A stretch of DNA of 64,000 nt from assembly GCA_902805475.1 (NCBI GenBank), contig CADCSX010000002.1, positions 2,108,001 through 2,172,000 of the forward strand, written 5' to 3'. Below are positions 36,052-50,129 of this stretch, piece after piece. The position numbers were made by a program, and so were the translations under genes. Position 1 is the stretch's first letter. Each line of letters opens with the position of its first letter. This stretch comes from Entonaema liquescens (lineage: Eukaryota > Ascomycota > Sordariomycetes > Xylariales > Xylariaceae). The notes under the pieces are model-generated. The model was given only the letters and a program-made list of their open reading frames with translations. It ran no database searches and was not told the DNA's origin.

Positions 36052-38586
36052 ATGCAGACCTCATCTAACACAGCCTCGGCCACCTCTACGCCAGCGCCCG
36101 AGGAACTTACCAAATCAGAAGGATCCGAAGAACGACTACTCAACAGCACGCACAGCTTGCCCCTGTCCCCGCATATTACGATCCAACAAGATGCGGATAG
36201 GTTCGATCGACCGTCCTTTGCCCCTCACTTGTGAGTCTTGGAAGCGTATTATATAAGTCGAGACTTCGCAGGTTTTGCCCCGCGATTTGTCTTGGCCGTC
36301 GAGTGGATATATGTCGAATATGGATATGTGGCTAAGACATTGAACGCTTCGCTTAGGTCTGCACCGCCCGATATTCCTCATTTCCCAAGTCCCATGAGAC
36401 ATCACAGGAGGACACCGTCTCAGCATCGCGAAGTGAAGGTCCGTGGAGAAAAGAGATGAAACCTACTGCGCCGTCGTGAACTGAGATCCCGTCGCAGGAA
36501 ACCCTCAACGCTAGGACCGAGTATACGAACGACGAAACAGACGGCAGGTCGCAACAGACCATTAACCAGTACACCATTCGCGAGGAGATTGGGAGGGGTT
36601 CCTACGGTGCCGTACACCTCGCTACGGACCAATTCGGGAACGAATTTGTAAGCGCACGCGACAGGTCTTGGCTTTAGGACTCAGCTAACCACCCATTGCA
36701 TAGGCTCTCAAGGAATTTTCAAAGCTGCGCCTTCGAAAACGAGCCCAGTCGAATATCTTGAGAAGACCCGAAGGTGGAAGGCCGCGATCGCTTGGACCAG
36801 GACAAGGTCTTTACAGCGCCCACAGGAAACAGCTCAGCCACCATGAAATTGCCGAGGCAAAAGATGCGCTCTTCCTTATACGAGAGGAGGTCGCCATTAT
36901 GAAAAAGCTCAACCATCCTAATCTAGTGCAGTTATTCGAAGTGTTGGATGACCCCGAAAACGACTCCTTGTACATGGTTCTAGAGATGTGTAAGAAAGGC
37001 GTTGTCATGAAAGTTGGTCTAGAGGAGCAAGCAACTCCCTACGACGACGAGCAATGTCGTTTATGGTTTCGCGATCTCATTTTGGGCATAGAATACCGTA
37101 AGTTCGCATCGAGTCACGGCCCTGTCACATGCACACTGACTCTGTATTATCTTAGTACATGCCCAAGGTATTATACATCGAGATATCAAGCCCGACAACC
37201 TTCTACTGACAGATGACGATGTGCTTAAGATTGTCGACTTTGGAGTGTCCGAGATGTTCGAGAAACCGGATCACATGATGACCAGTAAATCTGCAGGCTC
37301 ACCCGCTTTCCTACCGCCTGAACTATGCCAAGCCAGACATGGCGACGTATCAGGCAAAGCAGCTGATATATGGTCTATGGGGGTTACTTTGTATTGCCTC
37401 AAATATGGCAAGCTACCTTTTATACGAGACAATGTGCTGGATATGTATGATGCGATCCGCACCGAAGAAATCAAAATACCCTCCGACAACGAAGATCCAA
37501 ACTTCGTAGATCTGATCACCAAGATTCTAGACAAAAACAACACGACGAGACTGACTTTACGAGAAATAAGGGTGAGTCTACCAGAATTCTAGTCTCGAAC
37601 GACAGATACTAAATTAAACAGAACCATCCTTGGGTTACAAAAGGAGGTACTGACCCTCTACTCTCAGAGGAAGAAAATTGCGAAGATGTAGTAGAGCCGC
37701 CGAATGCTCTAGAAGTCAACCACGCGTTCACACGAAAAATGGACCACTTGATGTGTGTGGTAAGAACTACTCTATCCCGATAAACCTCTAATTTCAAAGA
37801 CTTACCCATGCATGACTTTAGTTGAGAGCAATTCGTCGATTTAAGGGCCTTATTTCTAAGAGCAGAATTGCAACACCCGAAATCAAAGCACCTCAAATAT
37901 CTCACGTGCCAGAACCCGCAGAAGATGAGGCTGCCCCGGAGAAAACAGACACATCAACAACTCCGACCGCAGATACCCCGGACGCTGCGCAGCCAACACG
38001 TCAAAGATCCATCGCAGAGGAGGCGGCGGAGTTAGTCAGGCAGCGCAGAGCCTTCCTCGCGGCTCAAAAGCACGCCTCAACCCACCCATCAGCATCTCCC
38101 GGGGTGGAGGATAAGGGCCATGCACACGACCCGACGGACAGGGCGCCACTCTTCCTAGGTATCGGCACGGGCGGGCACGATGAATTCATTGAATCTGATA
38201 CTCCAATTGATATTGTGTCCGACTCGCCCACTGGTATCGATTTCGACGTATACGATCGTGCTTTCGAGACGGAAATCAAACGCATCCGTTCCGATAAGAA
38301 GAAAGGTCGCGCTAAGACCTATCTCACGAAACTCGTAGGGCCGCAAGAGAAGAGCAAGTATGTTGGCGACGATTATATGGTACTAGAGGCCGCGAAGTCA
38401 CCAACATCCTACTTGCCATCCCCGGGAGGAGGGTTGAGTTTTGCGGAAAGGATGAGCGAGCGTCTGGGTGGGGAAGGTCAGGACAGCGCCAGGAAGGCAT
38501 TCGATGCCGCCAAAGAGACGGGACATAGGTTCGCGAACCTAGTAATGTCCGCGACGAAGGATCTCAAGGAAAGGAATACGGGCTAA
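36052..38586 (+). CDS. CaMKK-type Ser/Thr protein kinase (Ssp1/CmkC/Sak1 group)
   Basis: Seven exons: 36052-36230, 36357-36438, 36498-36647, 36704-37097, 37156-37571, 37622-37759 and 37822-38586; all phases agree and give 707 aa. The kinase domain has the glycine loop EEIGRGSYGAV (about 117-126), ALKEF with Lys140, IIHRDIKPDN with Asp278, KIVDFG with Asp296, and SAGSPAFLPPEL as activation segment. The insert after the catalytic Lys (RKRAQSNILRRPEGGRPRSLG) and GVSEMFE after DFG are characteristic of calcium/calmodulin-dependent kinase kinases and the yeast Snf1-activating kinases Sak1/Tos3/Elm1. It likely phosphorylates CaMK or SNF1/AMPK family kinases. The N-terminus (about 100 aa) and the C-terminus (about 250 aa, with an acidic region and EKSKYVGDDYMVLEAAKSP) are disordered. 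No frame problems here, unlike its neighbours. Confidence 0.92.
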
Positions 38587-41500
38587 AAACGTCGCTTAGT
38601 GAGCATTCCGAAGTTTTCCGGCCAGGTCGAACGGTCTAAGGAGGAGGGAGGTGTAAAGGGGGTATAGCATTTAGTGTGCAAAGTCGTCACGATATGACGC
38701 GTCACTCGCTCGCGAGGAGTTCCCCTTCAAGCTGTTACTAGTATATCCAGGTAATAAAATCCAAAGAAAGCAAAGAGGTGGCAGAAAACATCGTTGCGTA
38801 TAATGGAGCAGAGCGGGCGTTCGGGCTAGGACGGAAAGATAGGGGAATAAAAGTGGATTTGGGACGAATGGAAACAATTGTCGGTTCTCAGCACACTTTT
38901 TGTTTTTTTCAAATAATAATTCTAGTATTGCGCGGGATCGCGGGATCGCATGTGACAAGGCAAGTAGGGTGAAGTATGGGAGACCAGCTAAGTAAGGTGT
39001 TCTACCTAACACTATGCCGGTGAGCAGAGGCTGTCGATCATATTCGACTAACCTAACTGATTACCTAGTTAAGTGTCGGGGTATCTACGTAATTCAAGCA
39101 CTTTATGAATAAAGTAGTCAATAATTAAGCTTATGTACAGCGTAGTAATGGTGGTGATGTCTAAGAGCTGGAAAGGCATCCGCTGGTGGACTGATAGGTT
39201 GGATTCGTTCCCATCTATTGAAGTTTCCTACTTGCATACCTAACCAACCTACTTAGTATTCACACACACGTACGTATCGATCTTCACTTCTCACTCGGAT
39301 ATAACTACCAAAGGGGGTTTAAGAGCAGAGCCATGATTGAGACTTTTTTTTTGGTATTGTTGTTGTCCCTATTCGGAGAAATGATGGGTAGATATGATGT
39401 ATATATACATACATTTATACATACGCACGTAGGATAGGGTTAGGGTGGTTCGTCCAGGCGAAGAGGAAAATCACTTGTCACATTTATTTTATTTGTCCGC
39501 TCACCTGCGTAGGTACCCCCAACTTATCCTTCTTTCCCCTTCGTATGTTTAGCCATCCCCCCCGGTCGAGCAGGGTGATGATTCGTATGTACTGCGTAGC
39601 ATATGCATGGCATGCACACCATCGCGTTACTTGCAGAGGGCGCGGCGCAGATTTCGCTCGTGCCGGTTATAGGAATACTTGCTCAAGCCTACCTTTGGGT
39701 AGTTTACCGCCCACGTATGTATGTCTAGATATATTTGCTCCGCATATGTTGGTGGTTTGTATGTTATGTAGACAGATAGATGAATGAATAGATTGGTACC
39801 GAACCAAGATAGACGGTGTCCCTCACCGCGAGAATAAGCCAGCCTAGCTCACCGCACCTCGGTGCTTGTACATGTGTGGTAGATGTGAGGTAGTATACGT
39901 AGTATTGACCTAGGAGAGGAGCGGCGCGGAAGGGAAGGGAGGGACGACAACTAGCTGCTTAACCAGCAGGGGATGTACATAGGCAAGGCAAAAGCAGGCC
40001 AAAGAAAACGTAGTATTTCGGGCACGTGTAGGAGTTGATGAATATCGTAGGTAGAAAGGAAAAAGGAAGATGAGATGTAGGTTGTGTTGGCAAGGCTGAC
40101 GGGATGTCTCTAAAGCGGTCATACACCGCTCATCATCCGTTTGGCTGTTAGGTATCGCCGGTATGTTTCATGACCGGGGGTAAGGCTGTTTATAGATGAG
40201 GGATATAGAGATCGATCTAGATTTATATTAGTATGCGTTCCGCGGGGTTAGCAACCGTGCCTTTTGCTTGAACGACGGTAAGTAAATCCACCAAGCTTGT
40301 CTACTTGTTTGTTTCTAACTGCTTGCTTGTCTGTTAAGAGGAAGACTTGTAACCATGCAAGCCCTGGAGCTATCGTCTGCCTCGCACTTTAGAGACAGGA
40401 GACACTCCCTCCGTCCCTCCTACAAGATCCTTTTCGTCTACCTATTTTTGCTCTCTTCCTCTTCTACCCTGTGTCGCCTATGCATGTTTGTATATGTATA
40501 TTCAGGTAGTTAGTTCAAAAGTAACCAACTCCAAGTCCAACTCTACCCTCCTATCATTCACTTATCAAAACAAAAGAAGAAAAAGGCACACCCCGAGGTA
40601 ACATAACCCCAGATTTCTTTACTGCCGCACCACACACCAAAAAAGAGAGCCGGCTCCGTTAAGCGAGACAAATCTAGATCCCCGTCAAGCCTGGCCCTCT
40701 TCTGGCACATTCGGCCGGTGGTTCCAACGAACCAAGTGCAGGCCTTGGCGCCGCGCCCCTTTTGATTTTCTTACTTTTCGTCTCGCTGATTGTAGACCCG
40801 TTTACTTCAAAGTCTTGATTGAAATCTTGATTGAAGCCTTGCTTGGCTTCGGCAATTGATAACCGGGGTGGGAACGGCCCGTTGTGAGAGGCGCCAACAC
40901 TTGGGCATATGTGCTGTTCGGTCAATCAGCTAACGAGATATTCGGTGATACAACCGAGTAATCAGCATATGTTCTGTATCGTTACCTCGGCGGACTAGAC
41001 TCTTAATTATTAATCACCGTAAAAGACTCCGCGAACCCCTCCTCCCCCCTTTTTACCCACATCCCTGACCTCGTTCATAAACCCTCTCTACCTTTCGGGG
41101 ATTACCTTACCAGCCTGAAACATCGACATCCCATGTTTTTATCCTACGTAAGGACACACCAAAACTCCGCGCGTATTTAAAGATACTATGTGCCTAGATA
41201 TGGGGACGAGGGATTTATTGAGACGACAGCCGCAACCCGCATGGATGGCTACGCCGGTGATTGGGTCATGTCTCTAAAATAGCAAGTATAATATAGAGAG
41301 CTATCCCGCATATGACGCCACTAGGCGACCGTACGACTAGCAGGGGATTGAAATACCCCATCTTCTCCCCTGCTCTTTAACAATCTCAAAGAGGTGTTCT
41401 ATGGTTGTATATCCCCAGGTTTTCCGGTCTCTCCATATACGCGAATGGTATAAAATGCCACTATAGCATAAGTGTGACGACTGAGGCGACTGGATAGCGC

Positions 41501-44500
41501 CTCTAGGATCTGGAACCAGTCGATAATTTCCCCGGTAATCTCGTCTGAATTAATTACGTGGTGTGGGTGCACAGCAAAGGCTGGCTACTTTTCACGTTAC
41601 CATCTGATGTTAGAATGACTGGCCAGGCTCAACATGGAAACCCTATCCGACAGACGCTTTTTCGTTGAGCTTGGTTGATAAGGAGAACGGATAGGCGCAA
41701 CTCCTTACCATTATTTTACGGCATCCGTCATTGTTCTTGATACTCCGTATATATATGCGGTCGATGATGAAAGGAAGCCCTTGGCAGCCTTATTGGTCAA
41801 GATCTGTACTCTGTAGACGAATTACTGAACGTCAAAGCATACCCCTAAATAGATTGATATTAGATAGCTAGTTTTTTTAGTTCCTGCCTGAATATTCGTA
41901 TACTTTGGTTATGCTTTTTGTCATAGCATCTTTACTCTTAAATCGCCTTACAGAAGAATGCTTACCCGACACGAGCGGTGTGACACAATATGCGAATTCG
42001 GAGACTTCTAGCTCACCTATAGAAGTTGGCTGGAGCGAATAGGTAAGCGAGCAGGTAGGGTTTGATAGGGGAGTTATAAGCAGTCCTGAATATCATTTCC
42101 TGAGATGCATGGCAAATAGGAAGTGAGCTGGTATAAATTTGGGATGATGCTCAGGTCGGGAACGGAAGCTGTATGCTTTGCGGCGTAAACTAGGGTTATT
42201 AGCATCGAATATGGCCATGATGATCGGCGCAAATACATCTCGCGACATGTGGTTATCGGGATTCTGGGCATCTGATCTTCATTGCATGGTGGCCAAAAAC
42301 CTTGGCATTGATATCTGTCCGCTTCGGGTTTGTCGATGGTCATGTAAGAATTTCGTTGCTACTTTTACATTTTTTCCCCTGCGAATGTGCCGTCGCGGAT
42401 GCGGGACGCGCAGGACGGCTGCAGATGAAGGAACGGCCACTTGGCAGGGACGTATTAGACGGCCAGTTGCTGTCGATGGGATAATCAGATAATGCGTGTT
42501 CCCGGCATCGTTTTATGTTCCATATGCATTAACTCACAAGGATAGGTGGAATGGATGGATGGAATGGGTAGGAAAAGTATGTATGCTAATCGGATTGGCA
42601 TCCCAATTTGTTAAATATGGTCAAGCTCGATTAGATGGGATGTTTGGGCGAACCGAATTCATGACGTCAGCTACCAAAGCGGTAGTGAATCCGGGAGATA
42701 ATTGGGAAATCAGACAGAGGGATAACTTCTAGGCATTATGTTTGATGTGAACTATCCCGAAGTTTTCCTGTAGAACATCGTGGCTGATACTGATCATTGC
42801 AAATTGGATTATGAGTGGACTGAGGGCCAATCATTCCACTAATCAAAGCCACACATAAGATCTCAGTTTTTTGAGCAGATCGGAATGAGTTTCTGTCATA
42901 ACTCGGCAACCCTCCCAAACTCTTGGGTCCCAATTGAGATCTCATCTGGTTGAAGAGCCAAGCAGCCGCTGCCGCCATAGCCCTATGACACACTTGTAAT
43001 ACACATAGGGAAACTTCCGGATGTCTGAGTAAATTCGGGGCGGAAATCTATCCACTCCTTTATGTAATCGTATTAGCGGATATGCGGCTGCTGTGGAGGC
43101 TTGTTTGGAGGCCTCCTAAGTGATAATAGGTCAGAATGAAAACCAAAGGAACCGAAAGGGAGGGAAGCTTGGCATATGGGTGGAATAGCTCCGGCCCGCA
43201 TATAAGAGAAAGCTTTTGTGTTCGACTCTCGGTTATGCATGTACTGTAGCTGTAGCTCTACAGCTATAAGTATCCAAGTATGAAAAAAACTTTCGACATC
43301 ATGACTGGCTTGCTGCAGCAAGGATAACAGTATGTACAGAGATCCACCAAAAGAGCAGTCGCGGTTCTGTAAGCAACATAAGAGTAACAGTACGGGAAGG
43401 AAATCTCCTTTGCCAAATCATGGACGCATATCGGAGCTCCCCTGTCTGTGCCTGCCAAAGCAATACCTGGCGGAGAAATCGCAGGATATGTAGTAGTATA
43501 GCGTACAAGTTTGTAGCGGTGAGCGTATCCGGATTGGCTATGTTGTGCGTTTAGCTCAAACGCGGCCGATAATCACGAATACTCGTAACATGTGGTCTTA
43601 GTGCGGCGTAGCCGAGTTAATAGGTTGCAGCACGAAGATGGTCCAGATCTAGTTGTTCCAATATCTCCTTGTTAGGGTTTTAGTCTTAGTCGAGGGCGGG
43701 AAATACCTCATCTAGTAGTCAGCGGCAGGAAAAAAAAAAAAAAAAAAAAAAAAAAAGACTATCATGCAACACTCAGATAGCAGTTTGTGATGCTCCCGTA
43801 AGCTACTGCAATTAGTTAGATAGGATGTCGTCCTTCCGAGGTGGGTATGGTGCCATTATGAATAAAGCTCCTTTGATATACAGTCGGTAGTCCGACAGAA
43901 ACCTCGAGGGTGAAATATAGAGTAGTACTAGGATAAAAGAAAAGAGATAGTGATGCATAATGCGGGTTCAGTTCCAGGAGAAGAGGGTACATGTTCCAAA
44001 AAGCCAGAAAGCTGAAATGTCTTTATTCGGTAAAAACGAAAGGATAGAAATGATGCTAATATTAGACCCATGAGTGAGTAGAATAAGTAGGGCTCACGAG
44101 ATAGATCGGAACAATAGTGTCAGTCGGAAATAATCGTTGTTAATCTAGCATGAGGCTCTTTGTCAATTAGGCGGGTTGGATGACCTCGTGGCATTCTCAA
44201 TACAACACAACAGATACCTTAGTTAATTAAGCGAGGGTGGGAATATTGTTTCTCTTTTTGTCTTGTTGGGATAAGGGGGATGATGGGAGGCCGAAGGGTA
44301 GCAAATGGGTAGTAGTAAATGGGTAGTAAATGGTCAGATTAGCTTAGATGGTCGATTCGGAAGGGATGGGTTGTGTCACGATACCCTCTTACTTTAGGTA
44401 GTGCGAATAAGGCTAGCCATCTATATCACCTATACTTGCCTACCTAAGGTTGCTTTGCAAATGCAGATTCGAGATTGCCTACTGGGGAACTACTTAAAAG

Positions 44501-46953
44501 CCCACCAATTGCAACTTCTGCGGTTCCTGTTACGTGCAGATGCTTCCATCGTAGTTGCGACCTCTCGTGTAACCGCTTTATCTACATAGTACCTTAGCTT
44601 TATACTGGGGTAGTTAGATCCAATAGAACGTACAAAATACGGGTCCCTCGGGTTCCCTCTCGCGGTTACAGAATATACCACACAGGTAAAACTTCAACTT
44701 TATGAAGTAGTTGCGACTTGACTAACTAACTAGTTAGGTGGAAAGGGAAACATCCTTTTAAGTTTTCATCTTGAGATGCTACATGTACCTTCCCGCACGC
44801 ACAGATATAGCTACACGTCTTATGTAAGCAATAACCAATGTCACGTCTTGCATGACAATTTATATAACTACCAAATAATATTCACCTATAGGCTAGACAT
44901 GATAATACAAGTATTGTGCATCTGAGGTGCGTCACTCGTCCCGCAGCTGAGCCTAGAAGATTAAGTGGGTTCACTGGACCCGGGTACATACGTGCAGTAC
45001 CCAATTAGGCAATGCAAGTTACATGGATGTAAGTGTCAAGCTGACTACCTCATATGTACAGCCTAGCTTTTCCTAAAGTAAAGTTTAGGTAAGTTATCAA
45101 ATACGACGTAGTTATACCTAATAACAACGGGAAGGTACTGTGTACTGTATAGTACAGGACCTAACCTAGCTAAATTAATCATACAGCCGTACACTAGACA
45201 AGTCATACCTACCTAACATGAATGTACATAACATCGAGTACGGTACATGTAGTACGGCCAGCAAGACAAGAAGAAGCCAGAAGCTAAAGGTCATCCCACT
45301 CATTCTCATGCATCCCACGCTGTATTGGTCATACCTACATAGAGACATGATCATCTTCACTTTTCCTTACTTACATACACGCACATACGCACATAAACAT
45401 ATACCTTGGTAATAGTAAAAAAAAAACAAAACAAAAACAAAATAAAAAGGCTACCCTAGTGCCTAGTGCTTTCAAACCCTGCATAATACATTTTGTATCG
45501 ATTCTAGTACCTAATGTAGGTTAGGTATATAATTAACTATACATAGAAGATACGGGAGAAATACGAATACAAAACCCTGACATCACCTACACCGCAGAGC
45601 GTCCAATACCCTTTTTTCTGGCCCTCCTTTCTCGCAATCAACACTCAATCGGTTCGTTCCTAGAATTGAAAAAGTCCGTCTGGTTTATTTGCGGCATCTC
45701 CACTTGGATCGATTCAACCTGGCTTCCCACGAATCTTAATTCTAGCTGCTTCCGTCCTCCTCCGCGCACACTCCCTTTGGTCTTGGTTTCTGACAATGAC
45801 AGTCTTCACTTCGTCGAAACGGAGTCTAGTTAGCCATCGCCCACGCCTCCTCTAACATTAGCTGGAACCCTTCCAAGGTTCCTACCGATTCGCCTCCAAG
45901 AAAATCATAAACGTCGCCGTGCAATAAAAAACCGGCCCGTTGGCGACGTCTTTACTTCTACCTTGAACTAGAACTGGAAAAAAAAAATAATAAACCATCA
46001 CCGTTGTTGTCATCATCATCATCTTCATTATCTTTCCATCTCTCCCTCCCTCCTACGTGACTCTCTAATTCGCACTACCTGCCACCTGCTGGATCCTTAG
46101 ATCGTTAGATCCCCCTTGCAGCTGCCCCAAGAAGATAGCTATATGTACTTAGCTTAGCTGCCAGCTGTACCGACACTACCAAACTACGAAACTACCTAAA
46201 GTTCATTCCTGTTCAACGCTCAATACTCGACGCTCAATGTTTGATGCTTGACGCTCGACACTAGCGCTAAAACGCAAAGCTTAAACTTTATCAGATACTC
46301 TCGCGTTGTTCACCAAAAAGAGCCAAACAATACATCGTTTGAGGTCTTTTTTATTATTATTTTTTAGTTTTGCACTTCGAGACTTGTTTATTAATTTTTT
46401 TTTTATCTATTTATTCTCCCCCATCCCGTTTATCATTCACCACTCACCATTCGCCATTCGCCATTCACACGGATTACCGGACCTATCTACAGCAGCTATT
46501 CCAACAGCAAGCCCGCAGCCCATTACCACTTTTAATAGTTTAGACGACCTAAACTCTGCAGCGCCTAGAACTAAACTACTATTACAGTAGTCCAGTTCGC
46601 CTCCCCACACTCTTGCCCTACTTTGATTTGATTATTAACTTTCCTGTCACTGGAAACTGGAAACTACAAATTGCCATCCGCCCGCCTTTAATTAATTTCT
46701 CTTTCATTCTCGCTTCCCTGTTGCGAAACACACCAAAGCGCGATCAAAGCTGTTTTGCAATCCGTCTTTAGTGTCGCCAACACTTGGGCGCAGCCCACCA
46801 AGGCGACCTCGAGCCGCCAACCAACTTTCTCGATTCGCCGAACTCATCCCTCATCCTTCTCTCTCCACGTCCAGTTCCCCGTCGCCAAGTGACCATTTTC
46901 CTATTTGAGACTTGACCCATAACTATACTCCCGCTCAAGTTAATCAACTCGCA
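38587..46953. other. 8.4 kb gene-poor region
   Basis: No gene that I can support. Open frames are short and scattered on both strands with no domain motifs. Visible features include a 27 A run at 43,730-43,756, many TAGGTA/ACCTA motifs (about 39,000, 44,400 and 45,000-45,540), and a CT-rich, repeat-bearing stretch from about 45,600 that probably forms the promoter and long 5' UTR of the SAT4-type kinase (CAT repeats near 46,010, CATTCGC repeats near 46,440-46,466). Long regulatory or noncoding RNA content cannot be judged from sequence alone. Confidence 0.45.
43730..43756. repeat. 27 bp poly-A tract
   Basis: An uninterrupted run of 27 A followed by GACTATCATG. It could be the tail of a retroposed sequence or a simple homopolymer. 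No LINE or SINE body was recognised upstream. Confidence 0.85.
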
Positions 46954-48499
46954 ATGCCGATTTCAGAAATGTCGAGCGCTTCGGAAAAGACGGTTTCACC
47001 CAGTGCCTCCAAGCAGTCTTCCATAAAGTCAGTCGAACTTTCCACGCGATCTCCGAAATTACGACCGCAAAATGGCCAGCCGATTGGTGACGCCTCTCAT
47101 GCCGAGCCTCAGCCGAAACAACCCGAGAAGGCTTCTATCAAGGACAGATTAACCCGCATGTTTTCCAATAAGGACGACATACCTAGATCTGTCGTTATTG
47201 ACCCCACGCAACCCTCCAAGCGCGCCGTTCCGAGCCCCTCTCCCAGCCAGACTGGTGTCAGCACGCCTGCAAAACCAAGTGGACTGGCCCGTAAGCCATC
47301 CTCCGCCGACCCTCCTACCGCATCTAAGCCAGTACCTTACCAACGATTTGTCACGAATCCGGACGTCCCCGGTGGTCATGAGCACCATCTTAAGGGTAGC
47401 AAGCGACAGGAGAAACTTTCTGATATGTGGAAGTCTCTACTTGGGAGAAAACAAGATCAGCCGGCGGAGGCTGACTTATCTTTGGTATCTAGTTGGGTTG
47501 ACACCCTTAAGCAGGAGAAAGAGTCCCTGGCCAGCGACAAGAGAGGAGGTCCAAATCAGAGCATTACTCTAGTCGAGAAATATGGAAAATGCCAAGAGGT
47601 GGTAGGTCGCGGTGCCTTTGGTATCGTAAGGATATCGCACAAGAAAATGGAGAACGGAGAAAAGCTCTTTGCCGTTAAGGAATTCCGTCGTCGACCAGAA
47701 GAGACAGAGAAGAAGTATAGCAAGCGCCTGACAGCAGAGTTCTGCATATCTTCCTCTTTGCGCCATCCCAATGTGATACATACACTAGACCTACTAAAGG
47801 ATCAAAAAGGTGACTATTGCGAAGTCATGGAGTATTGCTCTGGTGGTGATCTCTACACGCTCGTCCTCGCTGCTGGAAAGCTGGAGGTGATGGAGGCCGA
47901 CTGTTACTTCAAGCAGATGATGCGCGGCGTTGAATACTTGCACGAGATGGGTGTCGCACATCGTGATCTCAAGCCCGAAAATTTACTTCTGACAAGCCAC
48001 GGTGCTTTAAAAATCACGGATTTCGGCAACGGCGAATGCTTCAGAATGGCGTGGAAAACGATGCCCACATGGTGTCGGGTCTCTGCGGTTCTGCACCTTA
48101 TATCGCTCCAGAGGAGTACATCGACAAGGAATTTGACGCTCGTGCCGTTGACGTCTGGGCTTGCGGTGTCATATATATGGCGATGCGAACCGGACGACAC
48201 TTGTGGCGTGTTGCCAAGAAGGATGAGGATGAATTCTACGAGCGGTATCTCGAAGGACGCCGCGATGAAGAAGGTTATGGCCCAATCGAGTCATTACACC
48301 GTGTAAGTTATCCTCAAATATTTCAGTATCCCCGGGTTGTTGTACGGTCCTAACGAATAGCATGAAGGCCCGTTGTCGCAACGTCATCTACTCTATCCTG
48401 GATCCCAATCCTGCGCGACGTATCACAGCGTCGCAAGTTCTCAAGTCCGAATGGGGCCGCGAAATCAAGCTCTGCAAGGCCGGCGAAGAAGGTCTCTAA
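46954..48499 (+). CDS. SAT4/HRK1-type Ser/Thr protein kinase (apparent 1-nt frameshift)
   Basis: ATG at 46954 (MPISEMSS); the last intron is 48303-48367 (GTAAGT...CTAAC...AAG); stop at 48499. The kinase domain has VVGRGAFGIV (about 217-225), FAVKEFRRRPEE with Lys242, VAHRDLKPENLL with Asp338 and ITDFGNGECF with Asp356. At 48053-48054 the coding frame breaks: TGGAAAACG gives WKTM, whereas the family sequence WENDAHMVSGLCGSAPYIAPEEYIDKEF continues one frame over. One extra G (GGG for GG) restores a 493 aa protein that ends SEWGREIKLCKAGEEGL after splicing. Sat4/Hal4-Hrk1 kinases regulate potassium and proton transporters (Trk1/2, Pma1) in yeast and have a similarly disordered Ser/Pro-rich N-terminus. 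The gene has an unusually large upstream space. Confidence 0.88.
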
Positions 48500-50006
48500 G
48501 TGATACCGCTCTTTACGAGCGGCGTCTCTTGACTAAGGGACGAACTTCATATTATTAGACGCATCGATCGCTATAGGTTGTTTCGTTCCTTTGGTGTCCT
48601 CAGCTTTACAGAAGATGACGACCCTGATGTTCTTCGCCACCGTTTCAAGGAGACTGCTTTCACTATCTACCATATCAAAAGCATCAGTCCGACTTCATGA
48701 CCTAGGGTTTTATTTCATCTTGCATGGTGTTCCGGTAAAATTACGATTTCCTGCATTTCACTTTTATTCTCAGTTCGTATTTTTCAGTATACATTTTAGT
48801 CTCGATGCTTCGGACTATGACACCAGGATTCCATCGCGCAGGCATCAAAGCAGGATAGGTGATAGATGCGCTATGCGCACTGCGAGTGAGCGCCAACAGA
48901 AGCGGCTCTTATCATCCATGTAAAAGGATAGAGGCATACTCGCATTTTCCTGGTCAGCTGCAGGGAAAGGAAAAGGAACTGGGCGGCTAAGTGTTTTTTC
49001 TCCTTTCGCTCGTTCAGTTAGCACGTCTTTAGGGGCGGATGTAATAGCCATGATATGGTTTGTTTGTTTAGAGGACCCGGATTCAGAGCATTCTAGATAG
49101 GCGATTCAGTCCAAATTCTGAGGCTTGCCTTGGCGTCTCGTGTCTTGGGAGGTGGGAGGTTGGCATCTACCAGCGATGAACAAGCCGTCTGATCCGCTTG
49201 TTCCGGGACAGAGCGGTATGACTCCACAATACAGCACATTGTACGCATGGTATTTGTTCCAGTTTCTGCTCAAGTCAAGGGTGAACGTTCTTATTAGCAT
49301 ACTGATTTGTCATGAGTCCTTCCCCACGCATACGCATGGCGACATGAATACGCACTCAACTCATAGATTTAGAGGCATTGGCGTAGGCTAAACAAGTTTG
49401 GTAAGAGAAGAGGCATGGCGCTTGCGTATGTCTTACGGACTGTGCGGTAATACAAGCCGTGTGTGAGCTCTAAGGGGCCAAGTTGGGAAGCATGAACGTC
49501 TTGTATTATTACCGTGATTCTAGGAATTGGTATCTAGAATCTTGGCTTGTAGAAGTACTATGGGTGTACAAGATAATAGACTAGTCGTCAAGTTATAAGT
49601 TCTTATAAGTTGTATAACGAAGTGTGAGGGCATCGTGACGTTCCTTTATTCCTCTATTCCAGGGATATTTTAAATCACTATATCCTTTGACAACAGCATT
49701 GTAAACCCTCCTCATCTAATCGACAGGAGGGACCCAAAAGTCTCTTGGGAGCAGTAATTCTGTTAAATCTACTCTATCGCCAATAACGACGAGGTCCCAT
49801 TTCATTCAGTGAATTCATAGTAGCGTGTAAGAAATACTTGTCCACGAAACCAAGGCCAACAAGCTAACGTTTTGAACGACAAGTAAAATTTGTCCATAGG
49901 GAAACCCCGTTGAGTCGCTAACAGTTAGGTAAAACCACCCGCCACCTCATGATTTAAGATCTCCATGTATATCAAAGTTCAGCCAAATATAAAAACTACG
50001 ATTGTC

Positions 50007-50037
<31 letters not shown>

Positions 50038-50129
50038 AACAAAAAAAGCTAGTATTCCCGTCGTCACTAAGCCTAGTGCGTATCAGGGCTGATAAAGACT
50101 ACAAATGTCCATCCTCTAAATAATAATGT
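48500..50129. other. Intergenic with a 27 bp poly-A tract
   Basis: 3' space between the convergent SAT4-type kinase and patatin genes. A 27 A run lies at 50,008-50,034, followed by another A-rich stretch. No gene seen. Confidence 0.5.

Noticed and set aside
40674..40925. Minus-strand frame in the gene-poor region
   Set aside because: Starts at TTG and shows no motif; probably chance.
42074..42343. Minus-strand 89-codon frame with ATG
   Set aside because: No recognised motif, no supporting introns or neighbours; could be chance.
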